A stretch of 42,902 nt of DNA from Candidatus Bathyarchaeota archaeon (GCA_018396915.1 JAGTRD010000012.1:1-42902), one strand, 5' to 3'. Shown: positions 7,758 to 16,982, counted from the stretch's first letter. Numbers and translations are program-made. The notes: generated by a model not told the origin, from the sequence alone.

Positions 7758-8159
7758 ACTTTTTGATGTATCCCGTATCTCTTTAGCTGACATCATATCA
7801 CCTCTTAATCAATACTGAGAAATTTGTTGAGGCACAGTTTGTTGTAGCTATCAAACCTGCTATGTATCCAGATCGACATCTCATCGAATACTTTCGAGAC
7901 AGATGCTGAAGCTTGTCGTGAGTGTTATACCGAATTATGAAATTTTGAAATCAAGAAATTTTCAAAGAATCAGTGGCATGGACCAATTTCTCAATGCGGT
8001 CCAACATTATAGAGTTGCTACGTCACATGTAATCCATGCATGAACCTTGGTCAATGTTGGCACGTTCCCATATGAGAGGCAACGGCAGTTATGAAAACTC
8101 AAATGACTAAACCTAATAGAGCGCTTGGTCTATTATCTCTTTATTTGGGTGAAACGTTT
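7758..8159. other. Intergenic region, possible small relic
   Basis: About 400 bases. A short stretch around 7815-7910 (+) reads NTEKFVEAQFVVAIKPAMYP in one frame and then stops. It looks protein-like but has no start and no recognisable family. Nothing else is supported. Confidence 0.25.
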
Positions 8160-9158
8160 ATGGACGACGTTGGGATTGGAATAGTCGGCTTGGGCTTCGT
8201 CGGTGAGAAGGCCCATCTTTCAGCTTTCGCATCCATTCAAGGAGCCAGAGTTGCCGCCGTCGCCGACGTAGACCCTGGTAGGGTCAGAAGAGCCTGCGAA
8301 AGATTCAACATCCCATCCGCCTACCTTAACCATAAAGACCTGGTTAAGGACCGAAAGGTGGATGCTGTAGTAGTAGCTGTTCCAACATACCTACATCTGC
8401 AAGTCGCACTGGACGCTATCAAAGCAGGTAAACATGTGTTATGTGAGATGCCCCTCGCCCCAACCATTGAGGAGGCGAGACTGATCGTTGAGGAGGCTAG
8501 GAAGGCAAGTGTCATTCTGATGCCCAGCCTAAACTTCAGATTCACACCAAACTACGTAAAAGCTCATCAACTCATAGAGGATGGTTCAATCGGTGAGCCG
8601 GTAGCTGCATATTACAGAGAGTTCATCGCGGCTGAGGTTCTGGCTCAACAGTGGCCAGCAGGCTCATGGGCCTGGGATCCTGTGAAAACTGGTGGTGGGC
8701 CATCATTCACCTTGTCAGTATGGTCGATAGACCTACTCCGCTGGCTACTCAAAGCTGAGGTCACCGAAACATACACGTGCTCAAACAACGTGGCCCTCAA
8801 CGAGTACGGAACAGAAGGCTACAATCTCATGGCGATCCTTAAATATTCGAATGATGCGGTGGCAAACCTTCAATTCAGCGGCTCAGTAAGGCCTGCTATG
8901 GGTGAGAGTAGACTCGAACTTTTAGGAAGCAACATGAGCAGCCTCGTAGCCGTCGAGAATAAGACCCTAACCTTATACAGTGATGAGCCGGATAGGAAGG
9001 AATGGATATTCAGATTGAAGGGCCCAAAGGTCTGGGGGCACTATCAGGAAGATGAACACTTCATAAACGTGATCTCGCGTAATATTGAACCCGCCGTCTC
9101 AGGCGAGGACGCTTTGAAAGCCCAAGAGACAGCTATCAGAATCCATAAGAGACTCTAA
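8160..9158 (+). CDS. Gfo/Idh/MocA-fold oxidoreductase-like protein, possibly non-catalytic
   Basis: A 332-residue protein of the NAD(P)-dependent sugar dehydrogenase family. The N-terminal Rossmann fold shows GIVGLGFVG and AVADVDPGRVRRACERFNI. The catalytic motif that normally reads EKP is CEMP here, so the usual Lys is Met. The later G-G-G...D-x-G-x-H-x-x-D motif reads GGGPSFTLSVWSIDLLRWL, so its Asp and His are Thr and Trp. The fold is clear but standard dehydrogenase chemistry is doubtful; it may bind a nucleotide or sugar or act differently. The ATG at 8160 is chosen because GGGTGA precedes it by 7 bases; a start at 8091 adds 23 unrelated residues. It stands alone. Confidence 0.8.
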   Translation: MDDVGIGIVGLGFVGEKAHLSAFASIQGARVAAVADVDPGRVRRACERFNIPSAYLNHKDLVKDRKVDAVVVAVPTYLHLQVALDAIKAGKHVLCEMPLAPTIEEARLIVEEARKASVILMPSLNFRFTPNYVKAHQLIEDGSIGEPVAAYYREFIAAEVLAQQWPAGSWAWDPVKTGGGPSFTLSVWSIDLLRWLLKAEVTETYTCSNNVALNEYGTEGYNLMAILKYSNDAVANLQFSGSVRPAMGESRLELLGSNMSSLVAVENKTLTLYSDEPDRKEWIFRLKGPKVWGHYQEDEHFINVISRNIEPAVSGEDALKAQETAIRIHKRL

Positions 9159-9306
9159 CAACCCATGAATCTCAACCGGATCTCCAATAATACACTATAG
9201 ATGGAAATAATGATGTAAAAAGCAAGACCCCTACTCAATAATCTGGATGATCTATTATAGAAAGGATATGAAAATAAGGATAGAAATGATGGAGAGAAAA
9301 TAGTTT

Positions 9307-9477
9307 TCAGAGCGCTACTGGATCGCAGAGATTCTCATCCTTAGCTGCTACACGGCCGCACACTTTACATATATATTTACACCCTCTTACTATGTCTCTG
9401 ACCTGGTCAACATCGTAGGTGTCGGCCCAGATCTTGCATAGATGCCTCTCATGTCCGACATGTGGCAACTTAACCAT
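9307..9477 (-). CDS. Small Cys-rich, zinc-ribbon-like protein
   Basis: A 56-residue protein starting MVKLPHVGHERHLCKIWAD and containing RGCKYICKVCGRVA and a late ENLCDP. Cysteines occur at about 14, 33, 37, 40 and 51, with His at 6, 9 and 12, enough to hold a zinc ion through the CxxC pair and one or two upstream or downstream ligands. GTGGTGG lies a few bases before the ATG as a good ribosome binding site. It lies on the same strand as and about 80 bases downstream of glnK, so it might be co-transcribed with amt-glnK. The function is unknown; the sequence is balanced and looks like a real archaeal small protein. Confidence 0.7.
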   Translation of the reverse strand: MVKLPHVGHERHLCKIWADTYDVDQVRDIVRGCKYICKVCGRVAAKDENLCDPVAL

Positions 9478-9559
9478 TAGACCACCACAACGATTGTTCA
9501 GGCTTGCAGATATTTAAGTATTCCATGCTCATTCGACGTTAAAATATTATATAAAATAT

Positions 9560-9898
9560 TTACGTTGCCTCAACTCCTCGTTCCCCTGTTCTTATCCGTA
9601 TGGCATCGATAACTGGGTACAGGAATATCTTTCCGTCACCAACCTCACCTGTCGAGGCATAGGTTCTGATTACTTCGATCACCTTATCTACATCAGAGTC
9701 ATCCACGATCATCTCAACCTTCACTTTCGGCAAGAGGTCTATGTTTACTGGTCTACCCCTGAAGTTGAGCGTGTAGCCTCTCTGTCTTCCTCTACCTCTA
9801 ACCTCGTAGACGGTTAAGCCTGCGAAGCCTGCTTCAGAGAGGCCGGTCTTGACATCCAAGAGCTTCTCTCTCCTTATTATGGCCTCAACTTTCATCAT
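9560..9898 (-). CDS. glnK: PII family nitrogen regulatory protein GlnK
   Basis: A 112-residue trimeric signal protein that senses ATP/ADP and 2-oxoglutarate and plugs the ammonium channel. The PII core is clear: MMKVEAIIRREKL, the T-loop GRQRGYTLNFRGRPVNIDLLPKVK, and the B-loop TGEVGDGKIFLYPV. In the T-loop the Arg that enters the Amt pore (FRG) is kept, but the modifiable Tyr51 of enteric GlnK is Val and Tyr46 is Phe, so it cannot be uridylylated there. Its ATG overlaps the amt stop by 4 bases (ATGA), indicating coupled translation and a dedicated partner. Confidence 0.93.
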   Translation of the reverse strand: MMKVEAIIRREKLLDVKTGLSEAGFAGLTVYEVRGRGRQRGYTLNFRGRPVNIDLLPKVKVEMIVDDSDVDKVIEVIRTYASTGEVGDGKIFLYPVIDAIRIRTGERGVEAT

Positions 9899-11088
9899 AG
9901 TGTGTAAGCCTCCTCAAGATGTAGGGCTATGTCCAGGCCAAGGTCCTCCTCCTGAACCCTAACCCTCAAACCCATCATCTTATCGATGATCGCCAGAATG
10001 ATCCATGTAACGGTAGTTGAGTATGTTACGGTTGCTAGGACACCTACCAGTTGAATCATTACCTGGTTTAGATTCCCGCTTATGAGACCTGTGTCGACAG
10101 CGAATATGCCTGTCGCTATGGCACCCCATACACCCCCTATCCCATGGATGCCCCAAACGTCCAGAGCATCGTCGAACCCCATCCTATTCTTGAACTGGAT
10201 TGCTGCGTAGCATATAGTACTCGCTAAAGCACCTATGATCAGGGCCGATTGAACATTTACGAAACCTGCGGCTGGAGTTATCGCTACCAGACCTGCCACC
10301 GCACCCGTACAAAATCCTATCATTGAAGGCGTCCCCTTAAGCTTCCAATCGATGAATAACCAAGTTAGACTCGCCGAAGCCGCAGCTGCATTTGTTGTTG
10401 TGAACGCTGAGACGGCAGACTCATTTGCTGCTAAAGCACTTCCAGAGTTGAATCCAAACCATCCAAACCATAGAATCGCCGTACCCAAGGCCACCATTGG
10501 AATGTTGTGCGGTGTCATAGGATACTTGCCGAACCCCTTCCTACTCCCTATCATAATGGCTGCTATGAGGGCTGCCACACCTGAATTTATGTGCACTACA
10601 GCGCCTCCGGCGAAGTCCAACACTCCCATCATGCTTAACCATCCGCCACCCCAAACCCAGTGGGCTACCGGAGCATAGACCAACGTTGACCAGGCCACCA
10701 GAAATGCCAAGTAGCTGCTGAACCTCATTCTCTCAGCGAATGCACCTGTTATGAGCGCAGGCGTTATCGCTGCGAACATGCCTTGATAAGCTACGAATGC
10801 CAAGTGCGGTATTCTCGACGAGAACGGTGATGGTTCAGAACCCACGCTCATAAGGCCCAGATGCTTGAGGCTTCCAATTACACCGTTGAGGTCAGGCCCA
10901 AAGGAGAGGCTGTAACCCCATAATATCCAAGTTACACTGATGACTGAGAGGCTGACGAAGCTATGCATTATCATCGAGATCACATTCTTCCTCCTTGAGA
11001 GTCCACCGTAGAATAGGCCCAAGCCTGGAATCATTAACATCACCAGCGCAGAGGATATCAATATCCAACATATGTCTCCGCTATCCAT
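9895..11088 (-). CDS. amt: Ammonium transporter Amt
   Basis: A 397-residue membrane channel with 11 helices for ammonium uptake. Diagnostic residues are present: the Asp and first pore His in LDFAGGAVVHINSG, FGWFGFNSGS with the gate Phe, and the second pore His in GIHGIGGVWGA. The N-terminus starts directly in helix 1 with no signal peptide, as in archaeal Amt proteins. glnK follows with a 4-base overlap, so the channel is probably shut by GlnK when nitrogen is plentiful. The leader is about 140 bases from the predicted promoter. Confidence 0.95.
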   Translation of the reverse strand: MDSGDICWILISSALVMLMIPGLGLFYGGLSRRKNVISMIMHSFVSLSVISVTWILWGYSLSFGPDLNGVIGSLKHLGLMSVGSEPSPFSSRIPHLAFVAYQGMFAAITPALITGAFAERMRFSSYLAFLVAWSTLVYAPVAHWVWGGGWLSMMGVLDFAGGAVVHINSGVAALIAAIMIGSRKGFGKYPMTPHNIPMVALGTAILWFGWFGFNSGSALAANESAVSAFTTTNAAAASASLTWLFIDWKLKGTPSMIGFCTGAVAGLVAITPAAGFVNVQSALIIGALASTICYAAIQFKNRMGFDDALDVWGIHGIGGVWGAIATGIFAVDTGLISGNLNQVMIQLVGVLATVTYSTTVTWIILAIIDKMMGLRVRVQEEDLGLDIALHLEEAYTL

Positions 11089-11253
11089 TCTATAGCACCC
11101 CTATCTCTCCTTGGAACATGCGACTAGGGTGAAGGTCGGATCGACATCCAGAATCGCATCGACTACGCCGAGCGTATTTCTATCAACATGAAATATGTTC
11201 TCTTTTTGAACCACTATTCTTCACCTTCGTACAGTATAACCATAAAATTATGA

Positions 11254-11280
11254 ATATATATCATGTGTACAACATACATG
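11254..11280 (-). promoter_or_regulatory. amt promoter with imperfect palindrome
   Basis: On the minus strand gatatatatt (about 11262-11253) is a good TATA box. Immediately upstream is an imperfect palindrome, CATGTATGTTGTACACATG (11280-11262). The palindrome covers the BRE position and is a candidate nitrogen-regulator site. It does not match the GGAA-N8-TTCC operator of methanogen NrpR. Confidence 0.4.
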
Positions 11281-11505
11281 TTATCTATTTGAGGGCAATG
11301 GCACCTTGATTCAGATCAAATAGCATTATGTGGCAAAATATGGTTATGCCAACCAGCAATTTTTACACGTCAACATAACTGAAAGAATGTGAAATGTCAA
11401 GGTTGAACTCCATAAGAATGTTAGAAGATACTGTAGGCCTTCAAGGAACATTTAGAAGATTGTTAAGTGCATTTAGATGGTAAATTAAGACTATCACAGT
11501 TAATC

Positions 11506-11515
11506 TTTTATATTT
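11506..11515 (+). promoter_or_regulatory. TATA box of the liv-type ABC operon
   Basis: The sequence ttttatattt fits an archaeal TATA box. It predicts a transcription start near 11536 and a leader of about 57 bases before the ATG at 11593. This also argues against the upstream in-frame start at 11467. Confidence 0.5.
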
Positions 11516-11592
11516 ACAGTAACGAAAAGTTGAAATGTGCGGTCTATGTCGCACAAACCGTTACTCCGCATTTTAGGGAGGTGAAGAATAGG

Positions 11593-12858
11593 ATGAAGAG
11601 TGTAACCAAACTCCAAGCTGCCGTTATAGCCATCATAATAATCGTCGCCGCCGCAGCAGGAGCCTACTACTACACATCCTACCAGCCTACAACGGGAGTT
11701 TTCAAGATAGGTGCATTCTTCCCATTCACCGGGCCATACGGAACCCAAGCCATAGAACAGAAAAACGCCCTCCTCTTAGCAATAGAAGACATAAACAAGG
11801 AAGGAGGTATACTAGGTAGAAGAGTCGAAGCAATCATATACGACGACCAGTTGAAGGTTGACCAAGCAATACTGATGGTTGACAAGCTGGTTGAACAGGA
11901 TAAGGTAGACATTATAGCGGGTGCGTTGAGTGCATCAAACGCCCTGGCCGTTCACAAAAGATGTATCGAGCTGAAGAAAGTATATGCTATAACATGTCTC
12001 CCTGCAATGGAGACTTTTGCAAAAAACCTAATGGATAAGAGTGGAAGTTTCGCCATCGTAGGGCATGGATGGAACTTAGGCTATATAGACGCCCACTTCG
12101 TAGTGAACAATCTGAAAGTAAAGAAGGTCTTTATGATAATCCCAGCATACACCTTCGGATACGACTGCCGGGACGGCTTCAAATATTACGTAGACAAGTA
12201 TGCTAAAGATAAGGTTGAGATAGTAGGTGTCGTCGAAGCACCTGTAGGAGCCGCCGACTTCACACCATACCTCTCAACAGCCATGAAGGCAAATCCAGAC
12301 CTTATATATACCGCCCAGGCTGGACACGATCTTGGAAACATTTTGAAACAGATGCACACGATGGGGATACAACGTTCAGGCGTCAAAATAATTAACCCAT
12401 GGTCTTGGATGACCGAGCTTTCACCCCTGGATCCAGCGGCTACTGAAGGAGTATACTTCACCATGTGGTATTACTGGAATATCCCGAAGGACTACCCCGA
12501 ATATGAGAGTGTAACCGCCTACGCCAAGAGGTACCAGGAGAAGTATGGTAAGCCACCAGACAACTTCGGAGGATTAACCTACGTGTCGATAAGGGAGATA
12601 GCTAGGGGAATAAACCTAGCCAAGAGTACTGATCCAGACGCGGTGAGGCAGGCTCTACTCTCAAACCCGAAGTTTGAGACCATGAAAGGTCCAGGAGAGT
12701 GGAGGATAGACCACCAACCAATAATGAAGACACATGTCTACATACTCGTAGGGAAGCCTGCGAATGAGAGGATAAACGAGTGGGATGTCTGTAAAGTAGT
12801 TGCGAAGTATGGAGGAGAAGAGTTTCTAGCCCCACTGGAGTTGGAAGGATACAAGTAA
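11593..12858 (+). CDS. livK: Branched-chain amino acid-type ABC substrate-binding protein
   Basis: A 421-residue periplasmic-binding-fold lipoprotein or anchored protein. The N-terminus (MKSVTKLQAAVIAIIIIVAAAAGAYYY) is a basic stretch plus one hydrophobic helix, which holds it on the outer face. The mature part begins GVFKIGAFFPFTGPYG and continues AIEDINKEGGILGRRVE, hallmark LivJ/LivK sequence. The start at 11593 follows AGGGAGGTGA. It opens a five-gene operon. The family binds branched-chain amino acids, but also amides, urea and aromatic acids, so the ligand is open. Confidence 0.88.
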   Translation: MKSVTKLQAAVIAIIIIVAAAAGAYYYTSYQPTTGVFKIGAFFPFTGPYGTQAIEQKNALLLAIEDINKEGGILGRRVEAIIYDDQLKVDQAILMVDKLVEQDKVDIIAGALSASNALAVHKRCIELKKVYAITCLPAMETFAKNLMDKSGSFAIVGHGWNLGYIDAHFVVNNLKVKKVFMIIPAYTFGYDCRDGFKYYVDKYAKDKVEIVGVVEAPVGAADFTPYLSTAMKANPDLIYTAQAGHDLGNILKQMHTMGIQRSGVKIINPWSWMTELSPLDPAATEGVYFTMWYYWNIPKDYPEYESVTAYAKRYQEKYGKPPDNFGGLTYVSIREIARGINLAKSTDPDAVRQALLSNPKFETMKGPGEWRIDHQPIMKTHVYILVGKPANERINEWDVCKVVAKYGGEEFLAPLELEGYK

Positions 12859-12885
12859 AAAATGTTTGATAGAATGTGACAGCCG

Positions 12886-13575
12886 ATGAGCTTACTTCTT
12901 GAATGCATAGGTTTATCGAAACATTTCGGAGGCATTCCCGCCGTTGACGATGTCACCTTCAGGCTGCAGGAGAAAGAATTGAAATGTATCATAGGGCCCA
13001 ACGGCGCAGGCAAGACAACCCTCCTAAATCTGATAGCTGGCCTCCTCAAACCTGAGGCTGGAAGAATAATCTTCAAAGGAAAGGACATAACTGGACTGAG
13101 CGCTCACAGGAGGGCCAAGCTAGGCATCGCAAGAACATTCCAGTTGACAACAGTATTCCAGAAAATGAATGTGTACGAGAACCTACTGATCGCCAACAGC
13201 GGAAGAGCAAGTATCCTAGACCTAGCAGAGACAATGGGTCTGGGGAATAAGCTCGACAGGAAGGTCAGCCACCTCTCCTATGTAGACAAGAAGAGGCTTG
13301 AGATAGCGATGGCTGTCGCATTAAACCCCACCCTTCTTTTATTGGATGAACCGTTCTCAGGACTATCTGAGGACGAGATTAGAGAATTGACTGTCCAGAT
13401 CAAGGATCTGTCTGATAAGATGACCGTTCTCATGATTGAACATAAGATATCTAAGGTCTGCGACCTTGCCCACAGAATAACTGTACTTAACGATGGCAAG
13501 ATAATATGTGATGGAAAGCCAGACGAGGCCTTGAACGACCCAACCGTCAGGAAGGTGTATTGGAAGTATGAGTGA
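12886..13575 (+). CDS. livG: Branched-chain amino acid-type ABC ATPase LivG
   Basis: A 229-residue ATPase that powers the LivHM channel. Walker A GPNGAGKTT (residues 37-45), Walker B TLLLLDEP and the H-loop MIEHKI are intact. The signature motif is altered: LSYVD at 130-134, where LivG normally has LSYG-x-Q, so the Gly that contacts ATP is Val. The helical region is also short compared with the usual 250-residue LivG. The next gene overlaps by 8 bases. The partner ATPase LivF has an intact signature, so one of the two ATP sites may be degenerate. Confidence 0.9.
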   Translation: MSLLLECIGLSKHFGGIPAVDDVTFRLQEKELKCIIGPNGAGKTTLLNLIAGLLKPEAGRIIFKGKDITGLSAHRRAKLGIARTFQLTTVFQKMNVYENLLIANSGRASILDLAETMGLGNKLDRKVSHLSYVDKKRLEIAMAVALNPTLLLLDEPFSGLSEDEIRELTVQIKDLSDKMTVLMIEHKISKVCDLAHRITVLNDGKIICDGKPDEALNDPTVRKVYWKYE

Positions 13576-14269
13576 GATACTTGAGGTTTCAAACCTCTCA
13601 TTCGCCTACGGTCAAGCCCAAGTCCTATTCGACATAAACATCAGGACCGGAGGCTTGGTCACAGGCATCGTTGGTAGAAATGGAGCGGGAAAGACGACGT
13701 TGCTGAGGACCATAGCAGGTCTGGAGAAACCTACCGGTGGCAGGATACTTCTTGGAAAAACGGATATCACAGGCCTACCAGCATGGAAGATCACTAAGCT
13801 AGGAATATCCTATGTACCCCAGGATAAGAGGGTTTTCACCAGCCTAACCACATACGAACATTTACTCATAGCAGCCAACGCTAAGCTCGGTAAGTCTGGG
13901 GATGTTGAGGCTGAGATTGAGAAGGCGATGGACTACTTTCCAAGGTTGAGGGTAGTAAAGGATAGTAGAGCGTCGAACCTGAGTGGTGGTGAACGTCAAA
14001 TGTTGAATATAGCTATGGCCCTCTTCGGCTCAACCAAGCTTCTAATGCTCGACGAGCCCACCGAAGGTTTGGCGCCAGCCCTCACCAGAACATTTGGTGA
14101 AGTGTTGAAGGAGAAGAGCAGGGAGGTTCCAATGATCCTGGTTGAACAGAACGTACCCCTCCTCAAGGATGTCTGCGACAGAATATATGTATTGGAGGAG
14201 GGTAGAATCATACATGAAGAGAAGTCTAGAGATGAGGTTCAGGAAGGAGGCTTCGCCAAGTACCTATGA
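13568..14269 (+). CDS. livF: Branched-chain amino acid-type ABC ATPase LivF
   Basis: A 233-residue ATPase, partner of LivG. Walker A GRNGAGKTT, signature LSGGERQML and Walker B LLMLDEP are intact. The switch region reads LVEQN, with Gln in place of the catalytic His, which is usual for LivF. It begins 8 bases inside livG and ends 4 bases inside livM, so the genes are translationally coupled. Confidence 0.92.
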   Translation: MSEILEVSNLSFAYGQAQVLFDINIRTGGLVTGIVGRNGAGKTTLLRTIAGLEKPTGGRILLGKTDITGLPAWKITKLGISYVPQDKRVFTSLTTYEHLLIAANAKLGKSGDVEAEIEKAMDYFPRLRVVKDSRASNLSGGERQMLNIAMALFGSTKLLMLDEPTEGLAPALTRTFGEVLKEKSREVPMILVEQNVPLLKDVCDRIYVLEEGRIIHEEKSRDEVQEGGFAKYL

Positions 14270-15249
14270 CAGTCTCGGAGAAGAAAGGAATCTCAAGAAT
14301 AGAGTGGCCCGAACTTCTAGGCCTAACAGCATTCTTCGCAGTCCTACCGTTATTCCTACCTAAAACCCTGAGCATGCAGATACTATTCTACGCACTAGTA
14401 GGCTTAGCCTTCGATCTGTTGTACGGTTACGGTAATCTACTATCTTTCGGCCACGCCCTGTTCTTCGGTGTGGGAGCCTATGGCGCAGCCATAACCTTCA
14501 ACACAATAACAGGTAACCCCCTAGTTGCAATCGGAGTAGGCTTGGCCCTAACTGTTGCCGTGGCGGCGGCGATAGGGCCAGCCGCCTTGAGAAGGCGTGA
14601 CCCATACTTCGCCCTAGTTATGATGGCTTTCAACATATTCTTCTATCAGCTCTTCGTTGCACCTCTGGCGCCGTGGACTGGATCAGATATGGGTTTAACA
14701 ATAAGGAGGATGGAGAGCTTCTGGATAATAGACTTCTCAAACAAGACAACACTATACTATATCATGTTGACGGTTGCCTTCCTACTAATGATCTTGATAA
14801 AGATCTTCATGAAATCTAAGTATGGAGCCCTACTTATAGCTACGAGTGAGAGCGAGTTTAAAGTCGAGTCTCTAGGCTACAGCTCCTTCAAGATAAAATA
14901 TTTATCCTTACTGTTTTCATCGTTCCTTGCAGGTGCTTCAGGAGCCTTATTCGCAACGTTTCTAGGATACTCCGCAATAGACTTCATAGCGCCGACATTC
15001 AACATCATCATAGTATTCATAGCTTTGATAGGTGGGAGCGGAACATTTCTCGGGCCGTTCATAGGAAGCTTCATCTACATAGCCTTAACATATCTTCTAA
15101 CAGTCACCATGGGATGGCACGCCTCCATATACCTTGACGGCGTGATAGGGTTGATAATCATAATAGTTATGATGAAATTCCGTGGAGGCCTATACCGATA
15201 TTTGTACCAGTTGGCGAAAGGTGTCTACGTCAGGGAGCCTATGAGGTGA
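14266..15249 (+). CDS. livM: Branched-chain amino acid-type ABC permease LivM
   Basis: A 327-residue permease with about ten hydrophobic helices. GLAFDLLYGYGNLLSFGHALFFGVGAY matches the LivM N-terminal core, and GGSGTFLGPFIGSF is the conserved cytoplasmic loop that contacts the ATPases. Its ATG overlaps the livF stop by 4 bases. It pairs with LivH to form the membrane channel. Confidence 0.92.
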   Translation: MTVSEKKGISRIEWPELLGLTAFFAVLPLFLPKTLSMQILFYALVGLAFDLLYGYGNLLSFGHALFFGVGAYGAAITFNTITGNPLVAIGVGLALTVAVAAAIGPAALRRRDPYFALVMMAFNIFFYQLFVAPLAPWTGSDMGLTIRRMESFWIIDFSNKTTLYYIMLTVAFLLMILIKIFMKSKYGALLIATSESEFKVESLGYSSFKIKYLSLLFSSFLAGASGALFATFLGYSAIDFIAPTFNIIIVFIALIGGSGTFLGPFIGSFIYIALTYLLTVTMGWHASIYLDGVIGLIIIIVMMKFRGGLYRYLYQLAKGVYVREPMR

Positions 15250-15256
15250 AGAGAAT

Positions 15257-16120
15257 ATGGATGTAACCTATATATTACAGCAGACAATTTTGGGATTGGC
15301 CATAGGCCTAACCTTCTCAATGGTGGCGATAGGCTTCAGCTTGACATTCGGCTTGAGCAAGGTCATAAACCTCGCACACGGCGCATTCTACGCCCTAGGA
15401 ACATACCTAACATTCGCAGCGATGCATCTGACAAATAACTTCGGTCTCAGCCTCATCGTATCCACCGTCTCAATCGGCTTAGCCTCCCTACTCGTAGAGA
15501 AGATTCTCGTCAACAAACTCTATGGTAAAGACATAGATCTGAGTCTGATAGTCACATTCAGCACCCTACTTGTGGTCAGCACCATGATAAAGATGGTTTG
15601 GGGCCTGGACCCCAAATCAGTATCCCCACCACAGTTTTTAACAACCCAAATATATGTGGCTGGAACAACCCTCCCAGTATATTACCTATTCCTAGCCACA
15701 TGCTCTCTTGTCCTCTTCATATTTGTATGGGCAGTCATAAACAAGACCATGCTGGGCAGGGTGATAAAGGCAGGCTCAGAGGATAAGGATAGGGTGGAAA
15801 CCCTAGGAATAAACATGGGCAGAGTATTCACGATTAACTATGTCTTCGGAGGAATGCTCGCAGCTCTGGGTGGGGGATTGATGGCGCCCCTGATAAGCAT
15901 AGAACCTTCGATAGGTTCGAGAATAATCCTGCTATGCTTCGCCGTAGTAGTTGTGGGAGGAATGGGCAGCATATTCGGAACAATGCTTGCAGGGATCATC
16001 ATAGGACTATCCATAAGCTACGTGACAATGTTCAACGCCCCAATGTCTGAGGCTGCAGCATACCTGGTTATGGCCCTATTTCTACTTATCAGGCCTAAGG
16101 GGCTACTTGGAACAGGCTGA
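15257..16120 (+). CDS. livH: Branched-chain amino acid-type ABC permease LivH
   Basis: A 287-residue permease. Recognisable LivH features are GLTFSMVAIGFSLTFGLSKVINLAHGAFYALG at the N-terminus, GINMGRVFTINYVFGG, and GGMGSIFGTMLAGIIIG, the coupling loop. It starts 7 bases after livM and ends the operon. No regulator or enzyme gene is attached that would reveal the substrate. Confidence 0.92.
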   Translation: MDVTYILQQTILGLAIGLTFSMVAIGFSLTFGLSKVINLAHGAFYALGTYLTFAAMHLTNNFGLSLIVSTVSIGLASLLVEKILVNKLYGKDIDLSLIVTFSTLLVVSTMIKMVWGLDPKSVSPPQFLTTQIYVAGTTLPVYYLFLATCSLVLFIFVWAVINKTMLGRVIKAGSEDKDRVETLGINMGRVFTINYVFGGMLAALGGGLMAPLISIEPSIGSRIILLCFAVVVVGGMGSIFGTMLAGIIIGLSISYVTMFNAPMSEAAAYLVMALFLLIRPKGLLGTG

Positions 16121-16512
16121 CCAGCAACAGGAACCAACATGTAATCGAAATAATTCTAACAAGGATTGGTCGCAAAATGTAGGCGTAACAGACGCAACGC
16201 TACGAAAATTGTATTCACAACAGATCCAGCAGTGAACCGGCGAATCCTTGATGAACTCATCACAGTAGAGATCATGATATAATGTCATTTTCTTAAAATA
16301 TTGAGGTTCAGCCCCTCTTTCTTCATCGTAAATTCAGATAGGTCTTTGATCATCGGAACGACCTTACAGTTACATATGTTGCATGCTGATATTCTGAGGT
16401 TTAAAGTGAAAGGTAGTTGATACTTAAAATTAGGGCGGGAACATGAAGAGGCCGCACGTTAAATACTCCTATCCTCTGTTGTTTACTCCTCATCCTTCCG
16501 TCGACAGCTACG
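16121..16512. other. Intergenic region after the liv operon
   Basis: About 390 bases. The only plus-strand signal is a TATA-like ttaaatact near 16458-16466, before the membrane-protein gene at 16513. No RNA gene was seen. Confidence 0.3.
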
Positions 16513-16914
16513 GTGATTCACATATGCTTACACTTTCAGACTGGAATTTCAGGTTTGAAGCCTGTTAGGGTCGCTGAGTCTAGGTCTGAAGATGTTATCC
16601 TGGCCTTCTCAGCAGTCAACCCCTCATACGAAGCTGGCGATACGGGTCAGAGGTTCATCTTCTCAGGAATATGCACCCTCATATCTGCAGCCTTAACCTT
16701 GACAGTTGGATTCGAGGTTTTGGCTGAAACGTTAGTAATCATAACCTATTTCTGCCTGGTTCTCGGCGTAGTCAACCTGATATGTGAGTATCGTAAAGAG
16801 GTTAAACCTAAGTTCAGGCTGCCATATCCTCTGAGACTACCCTTAAGCCTTACAATATTAACCCTCCTGATATACTTCTCATCATCACTCTCACCAATAT
16901 TTCTGATGACCTAA
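16513..16914 (+). CDS. Small membrane protein, possibly a transporter C-terminal fragment
   Basis: A 133-codon frame from a GTG. After about 45 hydrophilic residues come three hydrophobic segments (ICTLISAALTLTVGF, IITYFCLVLGVVNLI, LSLTILTLLIYFSS) with a basic loop EYRKEVKPKFRLPYPLRLP. That loop followed by a last helix resembles the C-terminal end of APC-superfamily amino acid permeases. It may therefore be a truncated permease rather than a complete small protein. The start is uncertain, with no clear ribosome binding site. Decayed genes lie just downstream. Confidence 0.45.
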   Translation: MIHICLHFQTGISGLKPVRVAESRSEDVILAFSAVNPSYEAGDTGQRFIFSGICTLISAALTLTVGFEVLAETLVIITYFCLVLGVVNLICEYRKEVKPKFRLPYPLRLPLSLTILTLLIYFSSSLSPIFLMT

Positions 16915-16982
16915 TCAATTGTTACAATTACGATTGCAGTCAATCTTTATTTTAAAAAGAGAAGATGTAAGCCTAGACTCTT

